NCBI GenBank assembly: GCA_002256055.1 | Contig: NKIE01000059.1 | Span: 1 to 10,745 of the forward strand | Origin: Pseudomonas sp. PGPPP3 | Lineage (GTDB): Bacteria > Pseudomonadota > Gammaproteobacteria > Pseudomonadales > Pseudomonadaceae | DNA: 10,745 nt | Reading direction: 5' to 3' | Shown here: positions 1-9,480 of the stretch, piece by piece | Numbering within the stretch: position 1 is the stretch's first letter | Layout: every line of letters begins with the position of its first letter | Made by a program: the position numbers and the translations under genes | Notes under the pieces: generated by a model | The model's input: the letters and a program-made list of their open reading frames with translations, nothing else | Databases searched by the model: none | What the model was told of the DNA's origin: nothing

Positions 1-574
1 CGTAGGCATCGAACCCCAGCTTCTCGGCAATCGCCTGACGCTTGGCCTCTTGCTCATCATCCAGCTTGGCAATAATCCGCCCGGGAATACCGACCGCCGT
101 GGCGCCGGCGGGCACCGCTTTGGTGACGACTGCATTGGAGCCAATTTTCGCCCCAGCGCCGACCGTGAACGGCCCCAGCACCTTAGCGCCAGCACCCACC
201 ACCACACCATCTTCCAGGGTCGGATGACTCTTGCCTTTATTCCAACTGGTGCCACCCAGGGTCACCCCTTGGTAGAGCGTGACGTCATTACCAATTTCAG
301 CGGTCTCGCCGATGACAATGCCCATGCCGTGATCGATAAAGAAGCGTCGACCGATCTTCGCTCCCGGATGAATCTCGATACCGGTCAGCCAGCGACCAAA
401 GTTCGACAACATGCGCGCCAGCCACTTCCAACCCGCCACCCACAGGTAATGGGCCAAGCGATGTAGCCAGACAGCGTGCAAACCCGGATAGCAGGTCAAC
501 ACTTCAAAGGTGTTGCGCGCCGCCGGATCGCGATGGAATACGCTCTGAACATCTTCTCGCATGCGCTCGAACAT
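1..574 (-). CDS. cysE: Serine O-acetyltransferase, C-terminus cut by window edge
   Basis: This enzyme acetylates L-serine with acetyl-CoA to give O-acetylserine, the committed step of cysteine synthesis in the cytoplasm. The reading frame shows 191 residues and runs off the left edge. The first ~60 residues are helical, followed by left-handed beta-helix hexapeptide repeats from about residue 64. Residues Asp16, Asp81-His82 (in DHGMG) and His117 (in SHPTLEDG) align with E. coli CysE Asp92, Asp157-His158 and His193 at a constant offset of 76. The N-terminal extension of the E. coli enzyme is therefore absent, as in the short serine acetyltransferases of pseudomonads. The ATG at 574-572 shares one base with the trmJ stop (TGATG) and has a GGAGAG ribosome site upstream, so translational coupling to trmJ is likely. 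The C-terminal tail involved in cysteine feedback and cysteine synthase binding lies outside the window. Confidence 0.95.
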   Translation of the reverse strand, partial: MFERMREDVQSVFHRDPAARNTFEVLTCYPGLHAVWLHRLAHYLWVAGWKWLARMLSNFGRWLTGIEIHPGAKIGRRFFIDHGMGIVIGETAEIGNDVTLYQGVTLGGTSWNKGKSHPTLEDGVVVGAGAKVLGPFTVGAGAKIGSNAVVTKAVPAGATAVGIPGRIIAKLDDEQEAKRQAIAEKLGFDAY

Positions 575-1347
575 CAAACATCTCTCCGCTTATGGGCTTC
601 GCCGCGAGCCGCCTTCTGGGTTTCCGTCAGGATGCCGCGCAGGATATTCATTTCCAGCTTGCTGATATTGCTGCGGCCATACAGGCGCCGCAGACGCGAC
701 ATCAAATGCCGCGGATTACTCGGGTCATGGAAGCCAATCTGCACCAGAGTGCTTTCCAGGTGACCGTAAAACAGCTCCAACTCATCCGCCGTGACCGGCA
801 AACTGGCTTGCTCGCCGTTGGTTTCCAGCTTGGCCATCTTGGTCGGCTGCCCCTGCTGCGCCAGCCAGGCCATGCGCACTTCATAAGTCAGCACCTGCAC
901 GGCAGTGGCCAGATTGAGCGAACTGAATTCAGGGTCGGACGGAATGTGCACGTGAAACTGGCAACGCTGCAGCTCTTCATTGGTCAGGCCGGCGTACTCG
1001 CGCCCAAACACCAGCGCCACCTCGCCGCCCTGCTCCACCTGCTGCAAGCTGGCGGTCGCACATTCGCGCGGGTCCAGAAGCGGCCAGGGGATATGTCGAT
1101 CCCGCGCACTGGTACCAAGTACCAGACTGCAACCGACCAACGCCTCTTCAAGAGTTCCCACAATGTGGGCGCCATCAAGAATATCAACCGCACCGGACGC
1201 ACGCGCCACCGCCTCGCTACTGGGAAAGTCCTGCGGATCAACCAGCACCAGACGGCTAACGCCCATGTTTTTCATGGCCCGCGCCGCGCCGCCGATGTTG
1301 CCGGGATGGCTGGTATTGACCAACACCACACGAATTTTTTCCAGCAC
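574..1347 (-). CDS. trmJ: tRNA (cytidine/uridine-2'-O-)-methyltransferase TrmJ
   Basis: TrmJ is a SPOUT-class methyltransferase that uses S-adenosylmethionine to methylate the ribose 2'-OH of tRNA position 32. All three trefoil-knot motifs are visible: motif 1 [19 protein letters not shown] at residues 11-29 with the catalytic-type Arg23, motif 2 around [12 protein letters not shown] (114-125), and motif 3 around [13 protein letters not shown] (135-147). A C-terminal helical extension of ~90 residues follows, as in the dimeric E. coli enzyme. I chose the GTG at 1347-1345, giving 257 residues beginning [11 protein letters not shown], because it puts the first beta strand at the normal distance from the N-terminus. 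The frame stays open to a TTG at 1380, which would add 11 residues. Neither start has a strong ribosome site. The gene is divergent from suhB and overlaps cysE by one base. Confidence 0.93.
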   Translation of the reverse strand: MLEKIRVVLVNTSHPGNIGGAARAMKNMGVSRLVLVDPQDFPSSEAVARASGAVDILDGAHIVGTLEEALVGCSLVLGTSARDRHIPWPLLDPRECATASLQQVEQGGEVALVFGREYAGLTNEELQRCQFHVHIPSDPEFSSLNLATAVQVLTYEVRMAWLAQQGQPTKMAKLETNGEQASLPVTADELELFYGHLESTLVQIGFHDPSNPRHLMSRLRRLYGRSNISKLEMNILRGILTETQKAARGEAHKRRDV

Positions 1348-1491
1348 AAGCAGGCCCACATAAACAGCAAAAGGGAGCAAATCTTACAGAGCCCCACCCC
1401 GTTACGCCATGCAAGCCGTCAGAGGCTCTTTTTACCGGACGCTTTTCTGCTAGAATGTCCGGCTTTCTTTAACGACCCAGGTGAAACTTCC
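1348..1491. promoter_or_regulatory. Divergent trmJ/suhB intergenic region with candidate suhB promoter
   Basis: On the plus strand a good -10 hexamer, TAGAAT at 1451-1456, is preceded by a weak CTTTTT at 1428-1433 with a 17-bp spacer. A ribosome site AGGTGA at 1479-1484 sits 7 bases before the suhB ATG. On the minus strand TAAGAT (complement of 1381-1386) is a possible -10 for trmJ-cysE, but I see no convincing -35. The suhB -10 is framed by an exact 6-bp inverted repeat, CCGGAC at 1435-1440 and GTCCGG at 1457-1462. The promoter calls are pattern-based inference. Confidence 0.45.
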
Positions 1492-2307
1492 ATGCAGCCC
1501 ATGCTGAATATCGCACTGCGCGCGGCCCGCAGCGCCGGTGAACTGATTTTCCGCTCCATCGAGCGCTTGGACGTGATCTCGGCCGACGAGAAAGATGCCA
1601 AGGATTACGTAACCGAAGTGGATCGTGCCGCCGAGCAGAGCATCATCCAGGCGCTGCGCAAGGCGTACCCGACCCACGGCATCCTCGGCGAAGAAAGCGG
1701 CCTGAACCCAGGCAGCGGCGAAGGCGCCGACTACCTGTGGATCATCGACCCGCTGGACGGCACCACCAACTTCATCCGCGGCGTACCGCACTTTGCCATC
1801 AGCATCGCCTGCAAATACCGCGGCCGCCTGGAACACGCAGTGATCATCGACCCGGTACGCCAGGAAGAATTCACCGCCAGCCGCGGTCGTGGCGCCGCCC
1901 TCAACGGCCGCCGCATGCGCGTTAGCGCGCGCAAAGGTCTGGAAGGCGCACTGCTCGGCACCGGCTTCCCGTTCCGTGATGGCCAGCTCGACAACCTCGA
2001 CAACTACCTGGGCATGTTCCGCGACCTCACTGGCCAGACCGCCGGCATCCGCCGCGCAGGCGCTGCCAGCCTGGACCTGGCCTATGTGGCTGCCGGCCGC
2101 TTCGATGCGTTCTGGGAATTCGGCCTGTCCGAATGGGACATGGCTGCAGGCGCCCTGCTGATTCAGGAAGCCGGCGGCTTGGTGAGCGACTTCACCGGCG
2201 GTCACGAATTCCTCGAAAAAGGCCAGATCGTCGCCGGCAACACCAAGTGCTTCAAGGCCGTTCTCACCGCGATCCAGCCGCACCTGTCGACCGCGCTCAA
2301 GCGCTGA
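1492..2307 (+). CDS. suhB: Inositol-1-monophosphatase family protein SuhB
   Basis: This is a member of the Mg2+-dependent inositol monophosphatase / FBPase superfamily, 271 residues, the usual SuhB length. The metal-binding motifs are intact: GEES at 66-69 (Glu67), DPLDGTTNF at 86-94 (Asp86, Asp89) and the C-terminal WDMAAG at 215-220 (Asp216). In E. coli SuhB binds RNA polymerase and NusA and acts in the rRNA antitermination complex, and in P. aeruginosa SuhB is reported to affect virulence and ribosome-related gene expression. The phosphatase activity may be secondary to those roles. The ATG at 1492 has an AGGTGA ribosome site 7 bases upstream. The frame is open for 900 bases before it, across trmJ in antisense, but that part is not SuhB. 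A GC-rich hairpin follows the stop. Confidence 0.96.
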   Translation: MQPMLNIALRAARSAGELIFRSIERLDVISADEKDAKDYVTEVDRAAEQSIIQALRKAYPTHGILGEESGLNPGSGEGADYLWIIDPLDGTTNFIRGVPHFAISIACKYRGRLEHAVIIDPVRQEEFTASRGRGAALNGRRMRVSARKGLEGALLGTGFPFRDGQLDNLDNYLGMFRDLTGQTAGIRRAGAASLDLAYVAAGRFDAFWEFGLSEWDMAAGALLIQEAGGLVSDFTGGHEFLEKGQIVAGNTKCFKAVLTAIQPHLSTALKR

Positions 2308-2315
2308 TCCGCAGC

Positions 2316-2342
2316 GCAGGGCCGGCACCCCGCCGGCCCTGC
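2316..2342 (+). terminator. GC-rich hairpin after suhB, no T-tract
   Basis: An 11-bp perfect stem, GCAGGGCCGGC (2316-2326) pairing with GCCGGCCCTGC (2332-2342), closes a 5-base ACCCC loop 8 bases after the suhB stop. No run of T follows, so it is not a standard intrinsic terminator. It may stabilise the 3' end or act together with Rho. Confidence 0.5.
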
Positions 2343-2414
2343 AGGCTCACCGCCACACTTGCCGCACAGCCGGCAACCGGGCTTAATCCAGCGACCTCGC
2401 CACGGATGCCCGCC

Positions 2415-3152
2415 ATGACCAATCTCGCCGCCGAACAACCCAGCCCGTGCGCCACGCCGACAGCATTGCGTGCGCTGATCGAAAGTCGCCGCGCCGTCCG
2501 CCGCTTCACCGCCGAACAGGTGCCTGAAGCGATCATCCGTGACTGCCTGGAACTGGCGGTGCTCGCCCCCAACTCCTGCAACCTGCAACCCTGGAGCTTC
2601 CAGGTGGTGCGCGACCCGCAAGTGCTCAGCCAACTGCATCACGTGTGCATGAGCCAGAACGCCGCCAAGGCTCCGCTGATCATCGCCGTGCTGGCGCGCC
2701 CGGATACTTGGCGCCAGGCCTGCCAGAACGTCATCGATTACTGGCCCGAGACTGAAGTCCCCGAGCGTATCCGCCACTTCTACCGCAAGACAGCGCCCTT
2801 CCAGTACAACCAGGGGCCGTTCGGCCTGCTTGGTCTGTGCAAGCGCCAACTGCTGCGCCTGGCAGCGCTGCGCAAGCCACTAATGCGCGCGCCCAACAGC
2901 CTGGCGCAAATGCGCTTGTGGGCCGTGAAGTCCACGGCCCTGGCCGCAGAAAACCTGATGCTGGCGTTCCAGAGCCACGGTTACGCCACGTGCCCAATGG
3001 AAGGTTTCGACGAAGTGCGCCTGCGCCAGACCCTCGACATCCCACGTCAAGCCATCCCCATCATGCTGCTGGCGGTCGGCAAGCAAGGCGACAAGGCCAT
3101 CTACAACCCGCGCCTACGCTTCCCACTGGAGCAACACGTGACCTGGTTATGA
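2415..3152 (+). CDS. Nitroreductase family flavoprotein
   Basis: This looks like an FMN-dependent nitroreductase-fold enzyme of 245 residues that would use NAD(P)H to reduce nitro compounds, quinones or similar acceptors in the cytoplasm. Seen in the sequence: the FMN phosphate-binding motif SRRAVRRF at 24-31, APNSCNLQPW at 51-60 and CPMEGFD at 193-199. A ~60-residue segment between them (about 105-165), rich in aromatic and basic residues, would form a lid over the flavin and probably sets substrate choice. No transmembrane segment or signal peptide is visible. Two in-frame ATGs are possible, 2406 and 2415. I chose 2415 because a weak CGGA lies 8 bases before it, but this is not certain. The true substrate cannot be read from the sequence. 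It precedes the NemR-like regulator on the same strand but lacks the GACCGGTC operator seen at the next two genes. Confidence 0.85.
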   Translation: MTNLAAEQPSPCATPTALRALIESRRAVRRFTAEQVPEAIIRDCLELAVLAPNSCNLQPWSFQVVRDPQVLSQLHHVCMSQNAAKAPLIIAVLARPDTWRQACQNVIDYWPETEVPERIRHFYRKTAPFQYNQGPFGLLGLCKRQLLRLAALRKPLMRAPNSLAQMRLWAVKSTALAAENLMLAFQSHGYATCPMEGFDEVRLRQTLDIPRQAIPIMLLAVGKQGDKAIYNPRLRFPLEQHVTWL

Positions 3153-3203
3153 GGTCGCGACCCTGCGCCACTTCTAGAGCTTAATCAGCCAGATCAATAG
3201 TGC

Positions 3204-3233
3204 TGGGCAAGGCGAGACGACCGGTCATATGCT
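3204..3233 (+). promoter_or_regulatory. Candidate promoter of the TetR gene with operator in its spacer
   Basis: A -35-like TGGGCA at 3204-3209 and a -10-like TATGCT at 3228-3233 are separated by 18 bp. The 14-bp operator element (3214-3227) fills most of that spacer, the usual position for a TetR-family site that blocks RNA polymerase. Transcription would start about 6-7 bases after the -10, at or next to the ATG at 3240. This is inference from sequence pattern. Confidence 0.4.
3214..3227 (+). promoter_or_regulatory. Putative TetR-family operator, copy 1
   Basis: GAGACGACCGGTCA contains the perfect 8-bp palindrome GACCGGTC (3219-3226). The same 14 bases recur at 3849-3862 before the flavin oxidoreductase gene. 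A palindrome shared between a TetR-family gene and its neighbour is the expected arrangement for an autoregulated operator. Confidence 0.65.
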
Positions 3234-3239
3234 CGCCCC

Positions 3240-3830
3240 ATGAACAGTATTCGACTCGACAAGCGTGACCTGATCCTCGCCAAAGGCGCCGCGGTAATGA
3301 CCCGCCGCGGCTACCACGGCACCGGCGTGCAGGAAATCGTCCAGGCTGCCGGCATCCCCAAAGGCTCGTTCTACCACTACTTCGCCAGCAAAGAAGACTT
3401 TGCCCTGCAGGCCCTGGAGTTCATCTACCAGCCGCGCCTGCAGCGCTATGCCGAAGCCCTGAGCAACCCGGCGCTGAGCCCGCGCGCACGAATTCTGGCC
3501 TATTACGGCGAACTGCTGGCGCACTTCCGCCAACAGGAACGCCTCGAATACCACTGCTTTATTGGCAGCCTGAGCTTTGAAATGAGCGAGCTGCTGCCCG
3601 CCATCGGCCAACAGGTCGAAGCGGTTCTGCAACAGTCCGCCCTGACCCTGCAGCACTGCCTTGAACAGGCGCAACAGGCTGGCGAACTGGCCGCCGATGA
3701 AGACTGCGCCAATCTCGCGGCCTTTATCGCCAATGCCTGGCAGGGTGTGCTGACGCGCCTCAAAGTCGGCAGCCAGACCCAGCCTGTGGAAGAGTTTGTC
3801 CAACGCCTTGAGCGCTTGCTCAAGGCCTGA
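3240..3830 (+). CDS. nemR: TetR-family regulator, NemR-like
   Basis: This 196-residue TetR-family repressor has an N-terminal helix-turn-helix (about residues 28-48, with GIPKGSFYHYFASKEDF around 38-54) and an all-helical ligand/dimer domain. It resembles E. coli NemR in length and in the ILAYYGELL segment near residue 85. It carries Cys106 and Lys175 at exactly the NemR positions reported to form a Cys-Lys sulfenamide on oxidation by hypochlorite. It probably represses itself and the downstream flavin oxidoreductase through the repeated GACCGGTC elements, and is released by electrophiles or reactive chlorine; that is inference from family and context. The ATG at 3240 has no ribosome site and may begin a leaderless mRNA. 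An intrinsic terminator overlaps the stop codon. The symbol reflects resemblance, not proven orthology. Confidence 0.82.
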   Translation: MNSIRLDKRDLILAKGAAVMTRRGYHGTGVQEIVQAAGIPKGSFYHYFASKEDFALQALEFIYQPRLQRYAEALSNPALSPRARILAYYGELLAHFRQQERLEYHCFIGSLSFEMSELLPAIGQQVEAVLQQSALTLQHCLEQAQQAGELAADEDCANLAAFIANAWQGVLTRLKVGSQTQPVEEFVQRLERLLKA

Positions 3831-3837
3831 TTTTTTT
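3805..3837 (+). terminator. Intrinsic terminator overlapping the regulator's stop codon
   Basis: A 9-bp perfect stem, GCCTTGAGC (3805-3813) and GCTCAAGGC (3818-3826), closes a GCTT tetraloop. It is followed by CTGA and seven T's (3831-3837). The TGA stop at 3828-3830 lies between stem and T-tract, so the hairpin encodes the last residues of the regulator. It should limit read-through into the flavin oxidoreductase gene. Confidence 0.75.
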
Positions 3838-3848
3838 CCCTGATTAAT

Positions 3849-3862
3849 GAGACGACCGGTCA
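3849..3862 (+). promoter_or_regulatory. Putative TetR-family operator, copy 2
   Basis: This is an identical 14-base copy of the element at 3214-3227, with the palindromic core GACCGGTC at 3854-3861. It lies 22 bases before the flavin oxidoreductase ATG. An AT-rich ATTAAT at 3843-3848 just upstream could be a -10, with the operator then covering the transcription start. No good -35 is seen. Confidence 0.65.
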
Positions 3863-3884
3863 CCTGGCCGGCAGAGGAGCATCC

Positions 3885-4994
3885 ATGACCGCCCCCGTAA
3901 AAGCCCTGTTTGAACCCTTCCGCCTGGGCAACCTGGAACTGCCGACCCGTGTGGTCATGGCCCCCATGACCCGCTCCTTCTCGCCAGGCGGCGTGCCCAA
4001 CAGCAAGGTCATTGAGTACTACCGTCGCCGCGCCGCGGCCGGCGTTGGACTGATCATCACCGAAGGCACCACGGTCAACCACCCGGCCGCCAACGGCTAC
4101 CCCAACGTGCCGCGTTTCTATGGCGAAGACGCTCTGGCCGGCTGGAAGAAAGTGGTCGATGCCGTGCATGCCGAAGGCGGCCGCATCGTTCCGCAACTCT
4201 GGCACGTCGGCAATGTGCGCAAGCTCGGCACCGAGCCGGATGGCGACGTACCCGGCTATGGCCCGATGGAAAAACTCAAGGATGGCAAGGAAGTCGTGCA
4301 TGGCATGACCCAGGCCGACATCGACAACGTCATCGCCGCCTTCGCCCAAGCCGCCCGCGACGCACAGTCCATCGGCATGGATGGCGTGGAAATCCACGGT
4401 GCACACGGCTACCTGGTCGACCAATTCTTCTGGGAAGGCAGCAACCAGCGCACCGACGGTTACGGCGGCAGCCTGGCCAACCGTTCGCGCTTTGCCATTG
4501 GACTGATCAAGGCTGTACGCGCCGCCGTCGGCCCGGACTTCCCGATCATCCTGCGCTTCTCCCAGTGGAAGCAGCAGGACTACTCGGCACGCCTGGTGCT
4601 GAGCCCGGAAGCCCTGGGTGAATTCCTGCAGCCGCTGTCTGACGCTGGCGTGGACATCTTCCACTGCTCGACTCGCCGCTTCTGGGAGCCAGAATTCGAC
4701 GGCTCCGACCTCAACCTGGCCGGCTGGACCCGCAAGCTCACCGGCAAGCCGACCATCACCGTGGGCAGCGTCGGCCTAGACGGCGAGTTCCTGCAATTTA
4801 TGGTCAACACCGACAAGGTCGCCAAGCCTGCCGATCTCGGCGCCCTGCTGACCCGCCTGAACAATCAGGAGTTTGATTTGGTGGCCGTCGGCCGCGCCCT
4901 ACTGGTCGATCCGGAGTGGGCGGTGAAGGTCCGCGATGGCCACCAAGAGGACATCCTGCCGTTCAGCCGCGAAGCCTTGATGAAACTGGTTTAA
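3885..4994 (+). CDS. Old Yellow Enzyme family NADH:flavin oxidoreductase
   Basis: This 369-residue protein is an FMN-dependent TIM-barrel enzyme of the Old Yellow Enzyme family, which reduces activated C=C bonds (enones, N-ethylmaleimide, nitro compounds) with NAD(P)H. Visible landmarks are VVMAPMTR near the N-terminus (23-30), QLWHVGN (104-110), the substrate-binding pair His171/His174 and proton-donor Tyr176 in EIHGAHGYLVDQFF (169-182), a probable FMN-contacting Arg224 and the phosphate-binding AVGRALLVDPEW (334-345). No Fe-S or second flavin domain follows, so it is not a DienoylCoA-reductase type. It differs clearly from E. coli NemA in the second half, so I give no symbol. A strong AGAGGAG site lies 5 bases before the ATG. 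The regulator upstream and the shared operator suggest induction by electrophiles. An intrinsic terminator follows. Confidence 0.93.
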   Translation: MTAPVKALFEPFRLGNLELPTRVVMAPMTRSFSPGGVPNSKVIEYYRRRAAAGVGLIITEGTTVNHPAANGYPNVPRFYGEDALAGWKKVVDAVHAEGGRIVPQLWHVGNVRKLGTEPDGDVPGYGPMEKLKDGKEVVHGMTQADIDNVIAAFAQAARDAQSIGMDGVEIHGAHGYLVDQFFWEGSNQRTDGYGGSLANRSRFAIGLIKAVRAAVGPDFPIILRFSQWKQQDYSARLVLSPEALGEFLQPLSDAGVDIFHCSTRRFWEPEFDGSDLNLAGWTRKLTGKPTITVGSVGLDGEFLQFMVNTDKVAKPADLGALLTRLNNQEFDLVAVGRALLVDPEWAVKVRDGHQEDILPFSREALMKLV

Positions 4995-5042
4995 TCCGGC
5001 AACCAACCCCTGGCGCACGGTGCAAACCGAGCGCCACCTTTG

Positions 5043-5068
5043 AGCCTCGCTAGCGCGGGGCTTTTTTT
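5043..5068 (+). terminator. Intrinsic terminator after the flavin oxidoreductase
   Basis: An 8-bp stem with one G-T pair, AGCCTCGC (5043-5050) and GCGGGGCT (5055-5062), closes a TAGC loop and runs into a T-tract at 5062-5068. This is a classic Rho-independent terminator that ends the nemRA-like unit. Confidence 0.85.
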
Positions 5069-5095
5069 GCGCATGATTTTGTCGACCCCAGCCCG

Positions 5096-5101
5096 TAGAA
5101 T
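5096..5101 (+). promoter_or_regulatory. Candidate -10 for the RDD gene
   Basis: TAGAAT lies 29 bases before the ATG at 5131, inside a gap isolated by the upstream terminator, so a promoter is needed here. TGATTT at 5074-5079 with a 16-bp spacer is only a weak -35. Confidence 0.35.
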
Positions 5102-5130
5102 CGCGCCTTTCCGTTTGCCGCGAGCCTGCC

Positions 5131-5616
5131 ATGCCGACCCATCAACTGCGCCCCCAGGGGGACTTCCCCGTTGCCGGCCTGCCCCGCCGCCTGGCGGCCA
5201 TGTTCTATGACTTTTTGCTCTGCGTAGCCTTGCTGTTGGTGATTGCCTCGCTCTACCGCCTGGCTCTCAGCGGTTTTTATGGCAGCGAGCAACTCAAGCA
5301 ACTCTCCGATTCCGGCGCCCTGGACGGCGATCCCTTGCTGTCGACCCTGTTGCTGCTGAGCCTGTTTGGCTTTTTTGCCAAGTTCTGGACCCACAACGGC
5401 CAGACCCTGGGCATGCAGGTGTGGGGCATCCGCGTGCAGAACGCTAACGGCAGCGCCATCGACCTATGGCAAGCGCTGCTGCGCTTCCTGATCGCTATCA
5501 TCTCCTGGCTCTGCTGTGGCCTGGGCTTCTGGTGGATGCTCTGGGACAAGAAAAAGCTCAGCTGGCACGACCGTTACTCGGAAAGCATGATCGTGCAGCT
5601 GCCGAAAAAGCAGTAA
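5131..5616 (+). CDS. RDD family inner-membrane protein
   Basis: This 161-residue membrane protein has three predicted hydrophobic segments, about residues 25-47, 68-86 and 115-138. It shows the family's hallmark residues: Arg20 and Asp27 in PRRLAAMFYDFLL in the first segment and WHDRYSES (Asp147) near the C-terminus. The loop HNGQTLGMQVWGIRV (88-102) after the second segment is typical of the family. The function of most RDD proteins is unknown; some have been linked to ion exchange or stress tolerance, but nothing here assigns a substrate. The start codon has only a weak GAG-type ribosome site. It appears to be a single-gene unit between two terminators, tail-to-tail with lptG. Confidence 0.88.
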   Translation: MPTHQLRPQGDFPVAGLPRRLAAMFYDFLLCVALLLVIASLYRLALSGFYGSEQLKQLSDSGALDGDPLLSTLLLLSLFGFFAKFWTHNGQTLGMQVWGIRVQNANGSAIDLWQALLRFLIAIISWLCCGLGFWWMLWDKKKLSWHDRYSESMIVQLPKKQ

Positions 5617-5627
5617 CGCCCAGCGAT

Positions 5628-5658
5628 AAAAAAACCGGCAATCACTGCCGGTTTTTTT
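5628..5658. terminator. Bidirectional intrinsic terminator between the RDD gene and lptG
   Basis: Seven A's plus CCGGCA (5628-5640), an ATCAC loop (5641-5645) and TGCCGG plus seven T's (5646-5658) form a perfect inverted repeat. On either strand the 6-bp GC stem is followed by a T-run, so it can stop transcription from the RDD gene and from the convergent lptFG operon. Confidence 0.9.
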
Positions 5659-5679
5659 ATTTGCGCACCACCCGCCGGG

Positions 5680-6733
5680 TTATCCGGCGCGGCGCAGCAT
5701 CACCAGCCCGGCCAGGGCGCAAATGGCGGCCGGGATCAACACCGCCAACAGCGGCGGGAAGCCGAACACCAAACTGGAAGGCCCCAGCAAGTCCTGGCCA
5801 ATCTTGAACACAAAGCCCACCAGCACGCCGGTAAACACCCGCTGGCCGAGGGTCACCGAGCGCAGTGGGCCGAAGATAAAGGAGATGGCCATCAACACCA
5901 GCGCCGCCGTCACCAGGGGTTGCAGGATCTTGGTCCAGAACGCCAGCCAGTAACGGCCATTGGCCAGGCCTTGATCAGCCAGGTAATGGATGTAGCGCCA
6001 CAAGCCGGTCACCGACAACGCCTCAGGCTCCAACACCACAGTGCCGAGCAGCTGCGGATTCAACTGCACGTCCCAGCGCTGGCTCGGGCTGTTGACCACG
6101 GCGGTGGATTGCTCCTGCAGCTGAGTCGTGACCACATCTTCCAGCTGCCAGTGATCACTTTGAAACAGCGCGCGACGGGCGAAGCTAGCCGACAGCAGGT
6201 TGCGCTGGGCATCGAACTGGTAGCGCGTCACCCCGAGCAGCACGCCATTGGGCTGCACGGCGTTGATATGGATGAACTCATCACCCTGACGGTGCCACAA
6301 GCCGCGCTTGGAGCTTTGCGCCTCACCTCCGCCCTGGGCCGTGGCCCGATTGGCCTGGGCCAAGTTCTCACTCCACGGCGCTAGGTATTCGCCGATCAGC
6401 ACGCCTGCCAGCATGATCACAAGCATCGGCTTCATCACTGCCCAGACGATCCGGCGGATGGACACCCCGGCGGCACGCATGATGGTCAGTTCACTGCTGC
6501 TGGCCAGGTTACCCAGGCCGATCAGACAACCGATCAGCGCCGCCATCGGCAGCATTTCATAGATACGCCGCGGAATGGTCAGCAGCACCCAGGCGCCGGC
6601 GTCGAGCAGACCGTAGGAGGCACTGATATCACCCAACTCGTCGATATAGGCAAACAACAGCGCCAGGCCGACGATGATGCCCAGTACCGCCAGAATGGCG
6701 AAGAACACGCTGGTGCCGATGTAGCGATCGAGC

Positions 6734-6741
<8 letters not shown>
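5680..6741 (-). CDS. lptG: LPS export ABC transporter permease LptG
   Basis: LptG pairs with LptF and the LptB ATPase in the inner membrane to extract lipopolysaccharide and pass it to LptC and the periplasmic bridge. The 353-residue protein shows the expected plan: three transmembrane helices (about 10-32, 62-80, 99-119), a periplasmic beta-jellyroll domain (about 125-260), and three more helices (about 268-290, 303-318, 329-347). The cytoplasmic segment SSELTIMRAAGVS (82-94) is the coupling helix that contacts LptB. The ATG at 6741-6739 lies inside the end of lptF, with an 8-base overlap, and has a strong GGGAGGTGA ribosome site. Translation is probably coupled to LptF, as expected for 1:1 subunits. 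The bidirectional terminator lies 22 bases past its stop. Confidence 0.96.

Positions 6742-9480
<2,739 letters not shown>

Noticed and set aside
592..1491. Upstream in-frame extension of suhB
   Set aside because: The frame is open but antisense to trmJ. SuhB family length and the AGGTGA ribosome site fix the start at 1492.
1450..2328. 292-codon open frame on the minus strand opposite suhB
   Set aside because: This is a shadow of suhB codon use, with no recognisable motif and no ribosome site, and it covers the suhB promoter.
3153..3162. Perfect 10-bp palindrome GGTCGCGACC just after the nitroreductase stop
   Set aside because: It is short, has no loop for a terminator and no second copy, and does not match the GACCGGTC operator. 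Chance is sufficient in GC-rich DNA.
3225..4664. 479-codon open frame on the minus strand across the regulator and the flavin oxidoreductase
   Set aside because: It is antisense to two well-supported genes and crosses their terminator and operators. Its predicted sequence is low-complexity Ala/Gly/Val/His with no family motif. Long antisense frames are common in GC-rich genomes.
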